NCBI GenBank assembly: GCA_006386115.1
Contig: VFIW01000005.1
Coordinates: 930,001 to 994,000 of the forward strand
DNA length: 64,000 bases
Direction: 5' to 3'
Origin: Globisporangium splendens
Lineage: Eukaryota > Oomycota > Peronosporomycetes > Pythiales > Pythiaceae
The position numbers and the translations under genes were made by a program. A model generated the notes under the pieces. It saw nothing but the letters and a program-made list of their open reading frames with translations. It did not search any database and was not told the DNA's origin. Below, in pieces: positions 29,897-41,455 of the stretch (positions within the stretch are counted from its first letter, which is position 1; each line of letters begins with the position of its first letter).

Positions 29897-31440
29897 ATGG
29901 CCACCAACAAAGCTGTCCGCGAGAAGCTCGCGCGACAAAAAGGGGAAGGCGTCGGCACTCTCGTCGAAACTCTGCGCAAGCGCGAGGAAGACAGAGAGGT
30001 CGCGTCGAGCGCAAGACGAACGACGGTCACCGCGGATGCGGTCGACGTGCCTGCGGAGAGCGACGGCAGGTCTGCTCTCACATCTGATAGCGCTCCTGCT
30101 ATAAGCAGTGAGCTGCGATTCGGAGATCTCCCTTCCGTGAAGCCGCTGTTCGCGCGTGCTTTGGAAGAGGAGGAAGTGACTGAGGAATTCCTCGTCGTTG
30201 ACAATGACGGGAGCTCGCTTGAAGACGAGGGAGCGCTCACCGTGAAGCTCGGCTCCATCGACGAGTGGGTCGAGTACGAGGAGTTGCAAAGCGAGCGACA
30301 CGCCGCTTATCTCCACGAGCTCGAGCGAGATCCATCCGCTGACGTCTCGATGTATCGGACGAAGGAGGAAAATGACGCCGTTGAGGCTGTCAACAATCGT
30401 AAGAGGAAGCACGAAGTCCTCATTACAAACGAAGAGGCAGGAGTGCGAGCCATCGTTCACGATGAGCTCAAGTACTCACTGCCCGAAATGCCGCCGCCAG
30501 AACTATGGCCGGCTGGCAAGACCGCATCGAATCTGCTCGCGAGAGCCAGACTTTGTGCGTGGGACTATGACGCTCAATTTAAAAATTGGCGTGAAAAGCG
30601 ATTGCGGGATGAAAATGGGGAATTGCGTATTCACCCGATCCCAGTCGTCCTCTTTGTTGGAGAGACGGAAGAAGAGTACGATGCCGACTTCATGTCGTGC
30701 ATCAGTAAAATTAAGGGAGGTAGCACTCGCACAGTGTCTACCGATCCGACAGCGCAACGCAGTCAACGCATGCAATTTGCAGTTGACCGTGTTCGTCTGT
30801 TTCGCTCCAAGCAGGGCGGTGGCACGCCTCTGCGAGCGGTGGTCGCGCTGGTAACAGGCGACAAATTACTCGCGCGAATGACAGTCCCTCAGTTGCGCCT
30901 CAAAGGCGTCAACAAGATCCGGGACGTCTTCGCGAAGACGCTCAGCAGGCTCCCACGAGCTCTGCGACACATCGTACCCACGCCACTTCACAAGGTAGTG
31001 GGTGTTCCCCTTACGCCGCTGCACACGCAGCAGGCGCTCAACATGGTAGTGGCGCTGTCCCTGCTTGTCAATCAGCGGGACAGGTGGCGCCCTACTTCGC
31101 TTCAGCATCGGTGGTTGCACCAGATGCGATGGTTCAGATGGTTCACGCGAACGCATCGTCTTTGGGGGCGCTACAGCAAGCCGTCCGTACCCTTCGCCAG
31201 CAATATCTGGACGAAACCTCGCTGTTGAAGCAGAGGGTGACGGCGCTTGAGACGGAGCTGAAGGAAGCTCGTCAGATGCTGGAGGAGTACCATGTCCGCG
31301 GGAAGAACTTCCACGCGAGGTACGCTCCGCGAGTGAAGACGCTTTGGGAGAGGCACAACGCGCTCGTGTCTCGATGGGCGGCGTCTGAGCCCCCTGATGA
31401 GACCGACGTGCTCCCGGACTGGGATAAAAATCCACAGTAG
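29897..31440 (+). pseudogene. Antisense protein of C2, frameshifted
   Basis: Starts at ATG 29897 and matches the intact protein at 52577-54121 to about residue 310. A missing G near 30838 then shifts the frame to an end at 31228. The coiled-coil part continues in the original phase (APYFASASVVAPDAMVQ onward) to TAG at 31438-31440. Bases 30866-31440 lie opposite pol. Confidence 0.6.
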
Positions 31441-34400
31441 CGTCATGGTAGCGCTTAAGCAAACCCACGTAGAACACGGGGTGCGTTGCCATTCGCGTTG
31501 GGAGATCGAGCTTGTAATTCAAGTCTCCAATCTTCTCCACAACAGTGTATGGCCCGATAAATCGTGGCAACAACTTACTCCCGCTGGAGAGCGTTGTGAC
31601 TGCATCGTTTGGTAGGTTTTTAATGCTTAAAAGCACTTTATCACCCACACAAAACGTTTGTTTGTTCTTTCTACCCGATTTATCGGCGTAGAGCTTCTGC
31701 TTGTCTTGCGCAGCAGCTAGTTGGTCGCGTACGCGACGCAACAATGCTGCGCGCTCATCGACAAATTGCCGCGCTGCCGCGACGGCTTTGTCTTGCTTTT
31801 TCGTTGCTCTCGCAGCGCGTGCTGCAGAGAGATCTATTTCTGCGCCGGTGTGTGACACCGCGCGTCCTTCCATTCGTGGCTGACGCTCACACGAGCAGTC
31901 GCCTGATTCCGTCTGAGACTGGCTATTTTTAGCACGAGTACCGTAACTCAGTACCGTGGGTGATCCATCTTTAGGGACACGAGTACCGTAACTCAGTACC
32001 GTGCCCGACATGTCAATACTCTGCGTGCTGTCCGGTAAGACCGTGACAGATTCGGAACGCGATCGCACAGGCGGCGCATCGCGCGCGTCCACGTGAGCGG
32101 TCGACGCCACGTCCGGTGACGGAGATCGCGCGCTCGCATCGAGCGCAGCGAGTTGCCCTCCCACCGCAGAACGTTCGACGCCCTCGAACAGAGTGGCGGG
32201 TACGCGCGGGTGCCGCAGCGAGTTAAAATAGAACGGAGTCACGGCCGTAGAGGCGTGCTCGCTGCTATTTATAGCAAACTCGGCGTACGGCAGCCAGCGG
32301 CTCCAGTCGCGGGGATGATCGACAGCGATGCTGCGAAGAATATCCTCGACGACACGGTTCACGCGCTCGGTTTGCCCGTCTGTCTCGGGGTGATCGGCAG
32401 TGGACAACGCCAGATCTGTGCCGAGCAGGCGAAAGAGTTCGCGCCAAAAGGCAGCGGTGAAACGCGGGTCCCGGTCTGATACAATAGACTCGGGCAAGCC
32501 GTGATAGCGGAACACGTGCTCTAAAAATAGGCACGCCGTCTCTTGGGCAGTGACATGCTTGCGCACAGGCGCAACATGCACCATTTTGCTCAGTCGGTCG
32601 ACGAACACGACGACGCCTGTGTTGCGCGTCTTGTCTTCCGGGAAACCGAAGACGAAATCCATGCTGACCGACTTCCAGCAGTCTTGCGGAATCGGCAGCG
32701 GATGCAGCGGCGCTTTGTTCTTGCCCGCAGGCTTCACGCGCTGGCACTGCTCGCATGAGCGTACATAATTGGCCACCCATTTGTATTGGTGTGGCCACCA
32801 AAACACATTAGACACTTGCAAGAAGGTCTTTTCACGCCCGAGATGCCCACTCGCTGGTGCATCGTGAAACTCATGCAGGATCGAAAGTTTCAGATCCTGG
32901 TCATGCGGTACATACACACGCGGGTAATCAAAGTTGGACAGTCGATGCCACAACAACCCATCGTGGTAACTAAACCGAGCAAGCTTTGACTCGAGTTTGG
33001 CAGGCAATGACTCTTTGGACGAGCCGTCAAAGTGAGCAAGCAACAAGCGACATTCATCGTCCTTTGCATAAAGCAACTGAATATTGTCCTTGAGCTTCGC
33101 TTGCACTCGACTGATGCTCAGATGCATGAGATCAGGAGTGCGCTCCAAACACAGGGCGTCAGAGCTGCTGTCAGCGCTCGACTCGTAATCTGGACGGCGC
33201 GAGAGCGCGTCCGCCAGAACATTTTCCTTTTCCGGCTTGTATTCGACCCGAAAGTTGAACTCGGAGAAGAATGCAAGCCATCGCGCCATTCGCTGCGATA
33301 AATGGGGGGAATTAATCGCGGTCCGCAAGGACGCGTGATCCGTGTACACAACGAACGGTGTCGCACCCAAAAGGTGGACCCTGAACTTCAAGAGGGCGTA
33401 CTTGATCGCAAGCAGCTCCTTGTCGTGCACAGGATAATTCTTTTCAGCTGCCTTAAGCAGTCTGCTTTGGTATGATACGACGCGCTCATGGCCGTCATCA
33501 TCCTTCTGCATCAGCGCACAGCCGATTGCAAAATCGCTGGCATCGCACACGACACTGAAAGCTTTCGTGTGGTCCGGCAACGCCAGGACAGGAGCGCGAA
33601 CAAGCGACTCCTTCACGTCAATGAATGCATTCATGACATCATTGTCCAGTCCCACTCGACATCCTTTTTCAAGAGATGCGTGAGCGGACGGACTCTTGCC
33701 GCATAGTTGTGGCTGTACTTGTGCAAGTAATTTGCCAAGCCAAGCCACTTGCGCAAGTCCTTGACGTTCTTTGGGATCGGCCAGTCGGCGATCGCCTTGA
33801 TCTTCTCTGGGTCCGCGCGGACTCCAGCTTTGCCAACATAGCAGCCCAGGATCGGAATCTCTGAGGCGCCAAAGATGCACTTCTTCAGGTTGCAATACAG
33901 ACTGTTGTCTCGTAAGCACTGCAACACTGAGCGCAAATGTCTCTTGTGCACGTCAACGGCACTGAGATCTCCTTCGGCACGACTGTGCACGAAGATGTCA
34001 TCGAAATAGCTCGGTGCATACGCACGATGAGGACGCAGAAGATGCGTTACCAGACGGTTGAACGTCGCTGGTGCATTCTTCAAACCTTGCGGCATAACGA
34101 GCCACTCCCACAGCATCCCGCTGGGTGTGCTTACTGCCGTCAAGGGAACGTCACTCTCTCGCATGAGGATCTGATAGAACCCATCCATCAGATCCAGTGC
34201 GGAGAACACTGTCGAGCCGCCCATGGAGTCGATCAAGACATCCTTCCTTGGGATCGGCGTTTGTGCCGGAATGGTGGCGGCGTTCAGCTTGTTGAAAGCG
34301 TGAACAATGCGCCAGCCACCAGTCGCTTTCCGCACACAAAACGTGGGTGAGCTATGTGGAGACTTGCTTTCTCTCACATGACCGGCGAGGGCTCGTTTCG

Positions 34401-35930
34401 CGAAGAACTCGTCGATAGCCTCAACCTGCTCGCGGGGCAGCGGCCATTGTCTGGTCACGCAATATTTGCTCCCGGGCTCGAGGTCAATCTCGTGCCGTAC
34501 GCCACGATCAACGGGCAGGGCACTTGGCACTTTGTCGGGGAAGACATCTTTGAACTCCCACAATAAGTCAAAGTATGGACTGCCTTTCACGGCGTCCCAA
34601 TCCTGAGCAGCAAACCGTTTCTGTTTGTCTGGCTCCAAAACACTCTCATCCGCAGTGGACGAGGTGCATAGTTCGCTACGCGTGAACGCAGTCGGAACGA
34701 CGATCTCGCGGATCTGATCACGCTCTAGATCCGTAAGAAAGAGTTCATAACTCATTTCTTCGAGGGATACGATCGCCTCAACGGTACTCGGCAGCTCATG
34801 GAGCGCCGCAAATTCAGCGAAGAACACTTCGTCTGATGCGTTTGCTTCCGGACTGCGCTTCGCGCGTCTGAGCGCCACGTCAACGTGAGCGCGATCTATC
34901 GACGGATCCGAGATCCTGTCGAAGGCGCGCAGCGAAGTTGCAGCTGCATTGAGAGATGGGGCAATCATATGCGAGGCGGCCGTTTCCTCAGCAACAGATG
35001 CCAATGCACTGTCTCTCTCGCGAGCTGACAACTTGCGTCGCCCTCGTCGGTTGATGCGAACACGCGACCTCGCGGTTCTGAGCTCCAGTACTGCACCGTC
35101 AGGGTGGTACGAGCTGGCTGACGCGTGTACACCTGTACTGTCGCTGTCACTTGCGGGGGCTGGCTCGGGTGCTCTGGAGCCGCACACTTGCGCACCAGTG
35201 TCCACGTCTGGACTTTCTGGCGCTTCCGCACAAACTGGGCTACCTGCCGCAGTTGATCTCTTTGCTGGGCTCCCTGCCTCAGCGCATCTTCTAGCTGGGC
35301 TCCCTGCCACAGCGTGAGTGTTTGAAGCGGGGCTCGCTGCCGCCGCATGTCTTCTGCTGGGCTCCCTGCCACAGCGTGTTCAAAGCTCGCATCCATTGCG
35401 TGGAAATTTTCCCGCAACCTTCGCTCTTCATCAGAGGAAGGGGTGGAGCTTCCGATTGTGCGTGCTCGCCAATCGATCCAAGGCTGATGTTTCGCCAGCC
35501 AAGGCATCCCTAGGATGAGGTCGTACCTCGACCCCATCGCTAGTACCACGAACGTTTCTTTGCAGACAAAGTCGCAAAAACTGAAAGAGAGTTCGACTTG
35601 AACCCCTTCAGTGTGTACTGTCGACCCATCGGCCAGACGTACGATCATCTTCTCGCGCTTGCCACTGTGGACAAGTCGCTCATACGCTTGCAGACTCTGT
35701 TCCAGAGCTGCCTTCGAGACGAAGTTCTGTGACGCACCGCAGTCAACAAGAACCGTCATTTTCTTCTCATAGCCCTTCACATCGGCGCTATATACCAACA
35801 TCTCACTCGGAGCCTTGTTGTCAAGAGCTCCTGGGACTAAGCTTCCCATCTGCACGACTCTAGTAGTCGGCGACGCCGAAGCTATAGAGTCTGTCTCAGT
35901 AGAGCGTCCCGCTTCTACTGAGACATTCCG
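30866..35930 (-). pseudogene. pol: C2 pol with two frameshifts
   Basis: Nearly the same as C1 pol in domains and sequence. One missing base near 35350 in the GSPA repeat region and one near 33642 (WDWTMMS instead of WDWTNDVMN) break it into three frames. Protease, RT, integrase and chromodomain motifs are otherwise all present. Confidence 0.88.
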
Positions 35931-35936
35931 TTTCCC
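35892..35936 (-). promoter_or_regulatory. -1 frameshift signal of C2
   Basis: Same heptamer (35930-35936) and 12-bp hairpin (35892-35925) as in C1. Confidence 0.76.
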
Positions 35937-37075
35937 TTTCTTGCCACAGCGGATCTGCCACCTCGATGAGCGTGGTTGCCGCGCGGCGTTTGGTAGTCCC
36001 TCGCCTGATTTCCAGTGCGAGGAGCAGACTGCCTTGGAGCGGGACACTTCGACTGATAGTGTCCTCGCTTGCCACAATTAAAGCAGGTCACTTCGGCGCT
36101 GCTGAGATCCATTGGTGTCGGACCATGGAAGCGCCGCTCATTCGTGACTGCTCGGTGGCTGTGATGCGCACCGTTGTGGCGGCCAGCGTTCCAATCAGGT
36201 CGGCTGACTCTGAACGATTGCTGCTCAACGAGCGCAATGCGGATCGCATCTTCCATCGTGGCCGGCAAGCGTCGGTACAACTCCTGACGCGCTGGTCCAC
36301 TGTTGAGGCCGTTGAGAAACGCAGGCACTTTCACAGACTCAGGCAAAGGGCTGGTCGTGATCGCCGCGCACAGGCTTCTCATCTCCTGGATGTATCGTTC
36401 CAGTGAGAGCTTCCCTTGTTTCAAGGAGAAGAAACGACCTTGCAACAGCACTTCGTTGTTCGGAGGCTGATACATGGCGGTGATTCTCGCACGGAAAATA
36501 TCCCACGTGTCGAATGCACACTCATCGGCGAGCAACGTCGAGAATGCCCATTCCGACGCTCGACCGCGCAGGTTCGAGATGGCGTAAGACACCATCTGCT
36601 CGTTGCTGTCGATGAGCTGAGCCTTGGCGCAACGCTCCACGGCGAGCAGCCAGTGGATGAGCTTGTCGCCATCCGCACCATCGAATTTCGGAGCGTCGAT
36701 CTTGACAGCTCTTGGGCGGGGAGTTTGGGACGCGGGTGTCTGAGGCGCAGAAGCCGCACTCGACAAAGACGTGGCTGCACCAGCAACCACAGATACCACT
36801 CGCTCGAGCGCTTCGCGCGACTCAGCAGCTGAGCGCAGCATCTCTGCGGTCAAGCTTGCGGTGGCTTGCATTTGTGCTTGCGCACTTCGCTCTCCTTCGA
36901 GGCGCTGAGCGTTCGAGAAGTTCTCGAACTGCTCGAGTCGAAAGATTTGCTGTTCCGGCGACGCCGAGAGCACGTCTAGAGCGACTTGGTCGCCTAGCGC
37001 TTGTGCCATTCGGGTCAGCACACTCCGGTGTTCAGCCGAGAGGTGCGGGAACTGCGCAGGGTCAATTGACGCCAT
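35915..37075 (-). CDS. gag: Gag polyprotein of C2
   Basis: 386 residues, the same protein as C1 gag, including the CCHC knuckle and the end at the TAG in the frameshift hairpin. ATG at 37075 follows the PBS by about 60 nt. Confidence 0.9.
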   Translation of the reverse strand: MASIDPAQFPHLSAEHRSVLTRMAQALGDQVALDVLSASPEQQIFRLEQFENFSNAQRLEGERSAQAQMQATASLTAEMLRSAAESREALERVVSVVAGAATSLSSAASAPQTPASQTPRPRAVKIDAPKFDGADGDKLIHWLLAVERCAKAQLIDSNEQMVSYAISNLRGRASEWAFSTLLADECAFDTWDIFRARITAMYQPPNNEVLLQGRFFSLKQGKLSLERYIQEMRSLCAAITTSPLPESVKVPAFLNGLNSGPARQELYRRLPATMEDAIRIALVEQQSFRVSRPDWNAGRHNGAHHSHRAVTNERRFHGPTPMDLSSAEVTCFNCGKRGHYQSKCPAPRQSAPRTGNQARDYQTPRGNHAHRGGRSAVARKGNGMSQ

Positions 37076-37135
37076 GATGAATCCTTGAGGAAGCGATTCA
37101 GGCAGTCACCTCTGCCGGGTCGTAGATTGACTAAT

Positions 37136-37145
37136 AGTGCTACCA
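37136..37145 (-). promoter_or_regulatory. Primer-binding site of C2
   Basis: Minus strand TGGTAGCACT, two bases inside the 5' LTR. Confidence 0.7.
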
Positions 37146-37147
37146 GT

Positions 37148-37680
37148 TGTAACCGGACACTTCCGAGTTACGCAGCACGGTACGTGTGTGAGGAAGCGTA
37201 TGCAACGCTTCTCTCAAGGACTCTGTTCCGAGAGCTGTTCCTGCTTCCTGCAGTGCAACAATCGGTTACCTATAGGTCTCTATAGAGTAACCGTCGATAA
37301 CCAAAGACTTAGTTAACGGTAAAAATGGAACTGTTTATTTGTTGGAGGTTGCCCTCTGTAGGACAACCTGGATTATCTTTATGTAACTATGAACAATAGC
37401 AATCTCAAGTGTAATTACTCCCCATGGGGCAATGAGTGGCTATGAAAGACTAACGCTAGTTGTCTTATGTGATTGGATGAAATGCATGTTCAATTATATC
37501 CAATCGGAGGCGCCGTCACTCAGACTGGCTGCCGGCTCCACCGTGAAGGTTCGAGCAAGTACGACGAACCTCATGGTTCGGTCTTAAACTTGTTGCGCGT
37601 ACTCTACGTACCGCAAGGTTCAGTTTGGTTGTGTGGCACAACACAAGTGCGTAACCATGTTACAGTGTAACCCCGTTACA
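37148..37680 (-). repeat. LTR of family C (5' LTR of C2)
   Basis: 533 bp; differs from 29178-29712 at only a few sites. Confidence 0.92.
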
Positions 37681-37685
37681 GAACC
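37681..37685 (+). repeat. Right target-site duplication of the C1-C2 array
   Basis: GAACC, same as 21223-21227. Confidence 0.85.
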
Positions 37686-38459
37686 GTTCCTCGTAACGGG
37701 ACTCCAAAGTCGAACACTGGGCAGAACCTTCTGTCAGGACGTCGATCTTCGACTCATGATCGGCGACAAGGTTCTCGAGACTCTCGCAGCGTTCCTCAAG
37801 TGTCGAACAACGCTGCTGCAAAGCCTCGATTTGCCCACGATGAGCACTCTTCCACTTCCAGAGTCGCTCAATCGTTTTCTCGTTCAGCCCCACCCCGTTG
37901 TTAGACTCTCAGGGAGAGCATCGCTGGGTGGTTGAGTCGATTGTTGATCACGAAGATCAACCGACTCATCGTCGAGGAAAGAAGCAGTTGAACCATCAAC
38001 GCTTCTACAGAGTTCGGTGGCGTGGATATCCACCGAACTCGGACACGTGGGAGCCTCGTCAGACATTGGAGTCTGATGTTCCCGACGTGGTCCGCAGCTA
38101 TGAGAACTGCTTGTAGCGTCGCCAGGGGCGACACTACGACGACCAGAGCTACGGCTCGCTCTGTCGTCAGCGGGAGTTCTTCTTTCGGCACGAGCATTGC
38201 CACGACGAAGAAGACGCTCCATCTTGTTCTCGTTCTCAAGACGAACAAATGTTCGCCATGAGTCTCGCTGGGCTGCGATGTGTTGGTTCGGATCATCGCG
38301 ATCGTTGATCCGACGCCAACTGAAGAACCGCTCCTTGTAGAACTCGAGATCCCCCTTCTTCTTCAGAATGGGAGAGATGTCGAAGAGTTCTGGAGCTGTC
38401 TGCTGTCGCTTGAACGACGGACGTTCTTCACGGTTCACTAGGTCACTTCCTCGCTTCAT
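37686..38459 (-). pseudogene. A2 antisense gene, N-terminal part
   Basis: ATG 38459 (MKRGSDLVNREERPSF) matches the start of the protein at 3411-4478. The frame ends at 37884 because one G is missing from a G run near 37895, and the continuation (NEKTIERLWKWKSAHRGQ) is in another frame until the C array cuts it. The same missing base also shifts pol on the other strand. Confidence 0.6.
37898..38116 (+). pseudogene. pol: A2 pol, chromodomain end
   Basis: Last 72 codons of pol: LLDSQGEHRWVVESIVDHED, then the chromodomain core RFYRVRWRGYPPNSDTWEP, ending YENCL as in A1. Separated from the rest of pol by the C array and a one-base deletion just upstream. Confidence 0.82.
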
Positions 38460-38522
38460 TGCCAATTGCAAAGTGAACTGCTCCGAAAGGTCTGCAAAAG
38501 TACGCAAGGTACTTGTGACTTT

Positions 38523-38535
38523 AAGGAGGGGATGA
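38523..38535 (+). promoter_or_regulatory. 3' polypurine tract of A2
   Basis: AAGGAGGGGATGA directly before the 3' LTR. Confidence 0.7.
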
Positions 38536-39184
38536 TGTAATGGGCCACAACCAGCCACTACATGAAGGTGGATCTGTTCCCAGATCTAGTGTGTCACACA
38601 CCACCTTCAGCGTGCATTGTGGAGACACAAATACAAAGGGATTACGGTAATACAGTCCCCACATGCACGTGTGACGTCATTCGATGACGTCACGAGTGTT
38701 CTCTGTGCTGATCAGTGCAGAATGTTGTTCTCATGTACTAATCAGTACAGAGTAATGACATCCATGTACTAATCAAGTACTGAGTGATGGTTCCTGCTTG
38801 GGAAACTGGACTGGCGACGAGACCGACGTGTCTCTGCCGCCTGAAGTGAGTGGCGCGAGCCAATCACTTTGCAGGGGTTTTATACAAGACTTGAAGTTCA
38901 AGCTTCTCGAAGATCCCGTAGGTTCAACCTCAGTGTACCCAAGGTTTTATATATCAGATTCATAGGTTTTATTGTGTATGTTTAGGTTTTAGTTATAAAA
39001 CCTGTAGGATCCCTTGGGGTTCATTAGTAAGTAGCGACAGGAACCATAACCATTTTTAATTCAGTTGCAAATTATCCTCCAAGTACTCAAGTCTTCTTCT
39101 TCCCTCCAAGTCGGGAGATCGCTTCCTCTGGCACAAGCGTGTGTGCCTTGTTTGAGGGACTGTTTGGAACAGCGCCCTCTTACA
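38536..39184 (+). repeat. LTR of family A (3' LTR of A2)
   Basis: 649 bp, TGTAATGGGCCAC...CTCTTACA. It has two TGACGTCA sites where the other copies have one. The outer flank CCTTCGAAGT is the inverse of the flank at 2683-2692. Confidence 0.92.
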
Positions 39185-40043
39185 CCTTCGAAGTCCATGG
39201 TGAATTCAAATATGTGGATTCTGCGTGCATGTTGCTGATGTACCCGTGATTTTGTACCCTCTTATGCTATGGATAGCAGTAGCGGTCCCATAAAGCACCC
39301 AAATCTTTTGAGATTCGTGTCCAAAATCTTATAAAGTACCCCAATCTCATAAGATGAGGTGTCTGTGAGTATCCACAATCTCACTGTGTGACTCTTGGAT
39401 AAGATACGAATTAGTGGCCAAAAGGTTGATTTTAGCAATTTGAATTTTGTGTAAAGCTGCTGTTATGTTGCTTTTGGATCGTTATATAACGGTAAATTTG
39501 GGCACTTTTGGGCACCGTTTGGGCAAGTTGTGGTCATGCAAAAAATCTCCCAAGTGCCGACGATGGCCAAGTGGTTAAATAACCTCACACACTGTGGCTG
39601 TGACTCTGTTTTAGACGTCCCTGGCAACAATTTATCGCACTATCTTTACTGTCGGAGGCACCGATTTCGGGTCCCGAAAACAGTGGCAAAAAGACAGAAA
39701 GGCACAATACAGTGCATTCCTCTGTCCATAGGAAACTAGAAGGCGCAGGCACCTGTGTTATTTTAGGTTGGATGCTTCATTTATTTCGGGTCGATTGTCT
39801 GGCCAATAAGTCGGACCGCTGAACACACACTATCTGACCGTAAGCCAGATCAGGCCGGCTGCCGACCCTTTACAAAGTCTACCCATCAGACAGAACGAGA
39901 CATCCATCATCACACCTCGCGCTGGACAGATTTTTATTTTATCTTTATAAGGTGAGGTATATTTAGGTTCATCATCGTGACCTACAATATCCATTCTCCT
40001 ACCTAATCTTCATTGCGAATTTCATACAGGAGTGTAAATGTGT
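39185..40043. other. Non-coding stretch of unit S'
   Basis: Inverted copy of 1834-2692. Holds the tRNA-like segment at 39557-39690 (A box TGGCCAAGTGG at 39564-39574) and no gene that I can support. Confidence 0.5.
39557..39690 (+). other. Possible tRNA-derived segment, second copy
   Basis: Same sequence as 2187-2320 in plus orientation. An anticodon-like stem TCACA/TGTGA follows the A box. A poor B box and long spacing make this uncertain. Confidence 0.22.
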
Positions 40044-40709
40044 CTATAGCGCGGGTTGCAATAGATCACTTCTGAATGCTAAATAATCTTTGACCAGGAT
40101 GGCATGTTCTCTTGGTCCAATGTGAGGCTGCCTTGTGTTGTCCAATGACCTTGGATCTTCCGAACTTCGCATAAGCCAATGCATGACGTCGTTGTCAAGA
40201 TCCTGGGTGAGATTGTTGAAAGCAGCTCGATGAGTTGGGAAGTGGACCTGCGTTGAGGTTCTGGTGTCCATGGCTAGGTTGGCGGCTGAGTCCGCCATCT
40301 TGTTGAAGGCACGGTAGTGATGGTACCATCCTCGGATGTCGATGCAATCCGCGAGTCGTCGACTTGTCTGGTATAAACGTGCCAATCGGTGCTGTCGAGG
40401 GGTTCGATGCATTCGCTGTTGGGAGATAATCAGTACACTGTCTCCAATCACGTACAACGGTTCGAAGTGACTGCGTTGGGCTTCTCGGAGTCCATGCATG
40501 AGACCCCAGTACTCGGCAAAGTTGTTGGTCGTGTCCTTCCTGCTATAGGCCATGCTGGCAGCCCAAATTAAACTGGCTGTGTGCGAATCCTTATGGACAC
40601 GCACGATAATGGATCCAGTCCCTCCTGGTCCTGGATTGCCGCGTGATCCAACGAAGGTGGTTTCTACCTTGATCGACGAGGAGGAATTTCGGTTGTGGTG
40701 CAGGCTCCA
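40044..40709 (-). pseudogene. RNase H-like relic, second copy
   Basis: Inverted copy of 1168-1833 with about six amino-acid differences (Ile/Met, Ala/Val, Ser/Thr, Tyr/Cys and others). It also lacks the first catalytic Asp and an upstream ATG. Confidence 0.6.
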
Positions 40710-40925
40710 TTACGCTCACTGAACCTGCAACTCTCCTTGGATGCACCACAATGTCACCGAGCGCCTTGGCTAGGTGCATTCATATTCTGGACATCTTTCG
40801 AGGCCCGCAGAGCCGAAGCAAGTGCAGTTCACGAGATAATTCCATTCGCCAGGTGGACTCACTGCCATGATCCACTCGGGGGTCGCGTCACGTGCGCCAC
40901 ATTTTCTCCCGATCTCTTCTCTCCA

Positions 40926-41111
40926 TCATGCGTACTTCGCGGACCGCGAGAAGTAGGTCGTGCTGCTGTCATACTCACTATAGCTGCTGTTGCTCTCGCC
41001 ACGGCGGCGATACGGCCCCATCACCACGCCCACACTCGCATCTTTCTTGCGAGCTCGTCCGCTGGCGCTAGCTGTTGCCAACGACAGCTCCTCTTTCAGC
41101 TTGGGCTCGTG
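40926..41111 (-). pseudogene. Kinase C-terminal tail without kinase domain (left arm)
   Basis: 61 codons identical in protein to the tail of the kinase at 766-951 (HEPKLKEELSLATAS to FSRSAKYA). Upstream the frame continues into unrelated lipase 3' flank and gives a 111-codon chimaeric frame (40926-41261) starting MCGKFCPFYPC. This is probably a chance extension, though an RNA from the lipase side could translate it. Confidence 0.7.
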
Positions 41112-41455
41112 GCGCGTACACACAGGTGCCGCAGAAAAGAGAGGATTTCGCTGCTGCTTTCTCGCCTTTCTTCTGTGGGTCTCAGTGTGTGGGAGATTGA
41201 GTTTATTGTGCAGTGGAACAGGTAGAACGCACGGGTAGAACGGGCAGAATTTTCCACACAACGGTTGGAAAAAAAAAGAAGGGACGCTGACCGAGTTTCT
41301 GTGTTGTGTTTTCTACTGGCCAGAAATACCTCGGAAGTTGCACATGCGAAGTATCATAGATTCTTTCATTGGTGCAGTATCAAACCAGGTTCTGTGTAAT
41401 TGAGTAAACTTATGCAATTGCATGCTGAAGGCAGAGGAAGCCAACATGGAGTCAC

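Larger units (their letters stand above)
29178..37680 (-). mobile_element. Ty3/Gypsy chromodomain element C2
   Basis: 8503 bp on the minus strand with 5' LTR 37148-37680 and 3' LTR 29178-29712 shared with C1. Gag is intact; pol has two single-base deletions and the antisense gene one. With C1 it makes an LTR-internal-LTR-internal-LTR array whose outer ends carry the same GAACC duplication. Confidence 0.92.
17947..39184 (+). mobile_element. Ty3/Gypsy element A2, 5' truncated, with nested C tandem
   Basis: Family A in plus orientation. It begins abruptly inside pol, upstream of RT (ANTASSADADVLDE), and lacks 5' LTR, PBS, gag and protease. It is interrupted by the C1-C2 array (21228-37680) with a perfect GAACC duplication, then continues to its 3' LTR at 38536-39184. 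The 3' LTR and the genomic sequence beyond it are the inverted counterpart of A1's 3' LTR and unit S. A1 and A2 are therefore two copies of one insertion made by inverted duplication, each later hit by a different element. Confidence 0.9.
39185..41111 (-). repeat. Unit S': inverted copy of 766-2692
   Basis: Kinase tail, RNase H relic and non-coding part in reverse order. At 41111/41112 the likeness to the first copy ends and lipase-locus sequence begins. Confidence 0.9.
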
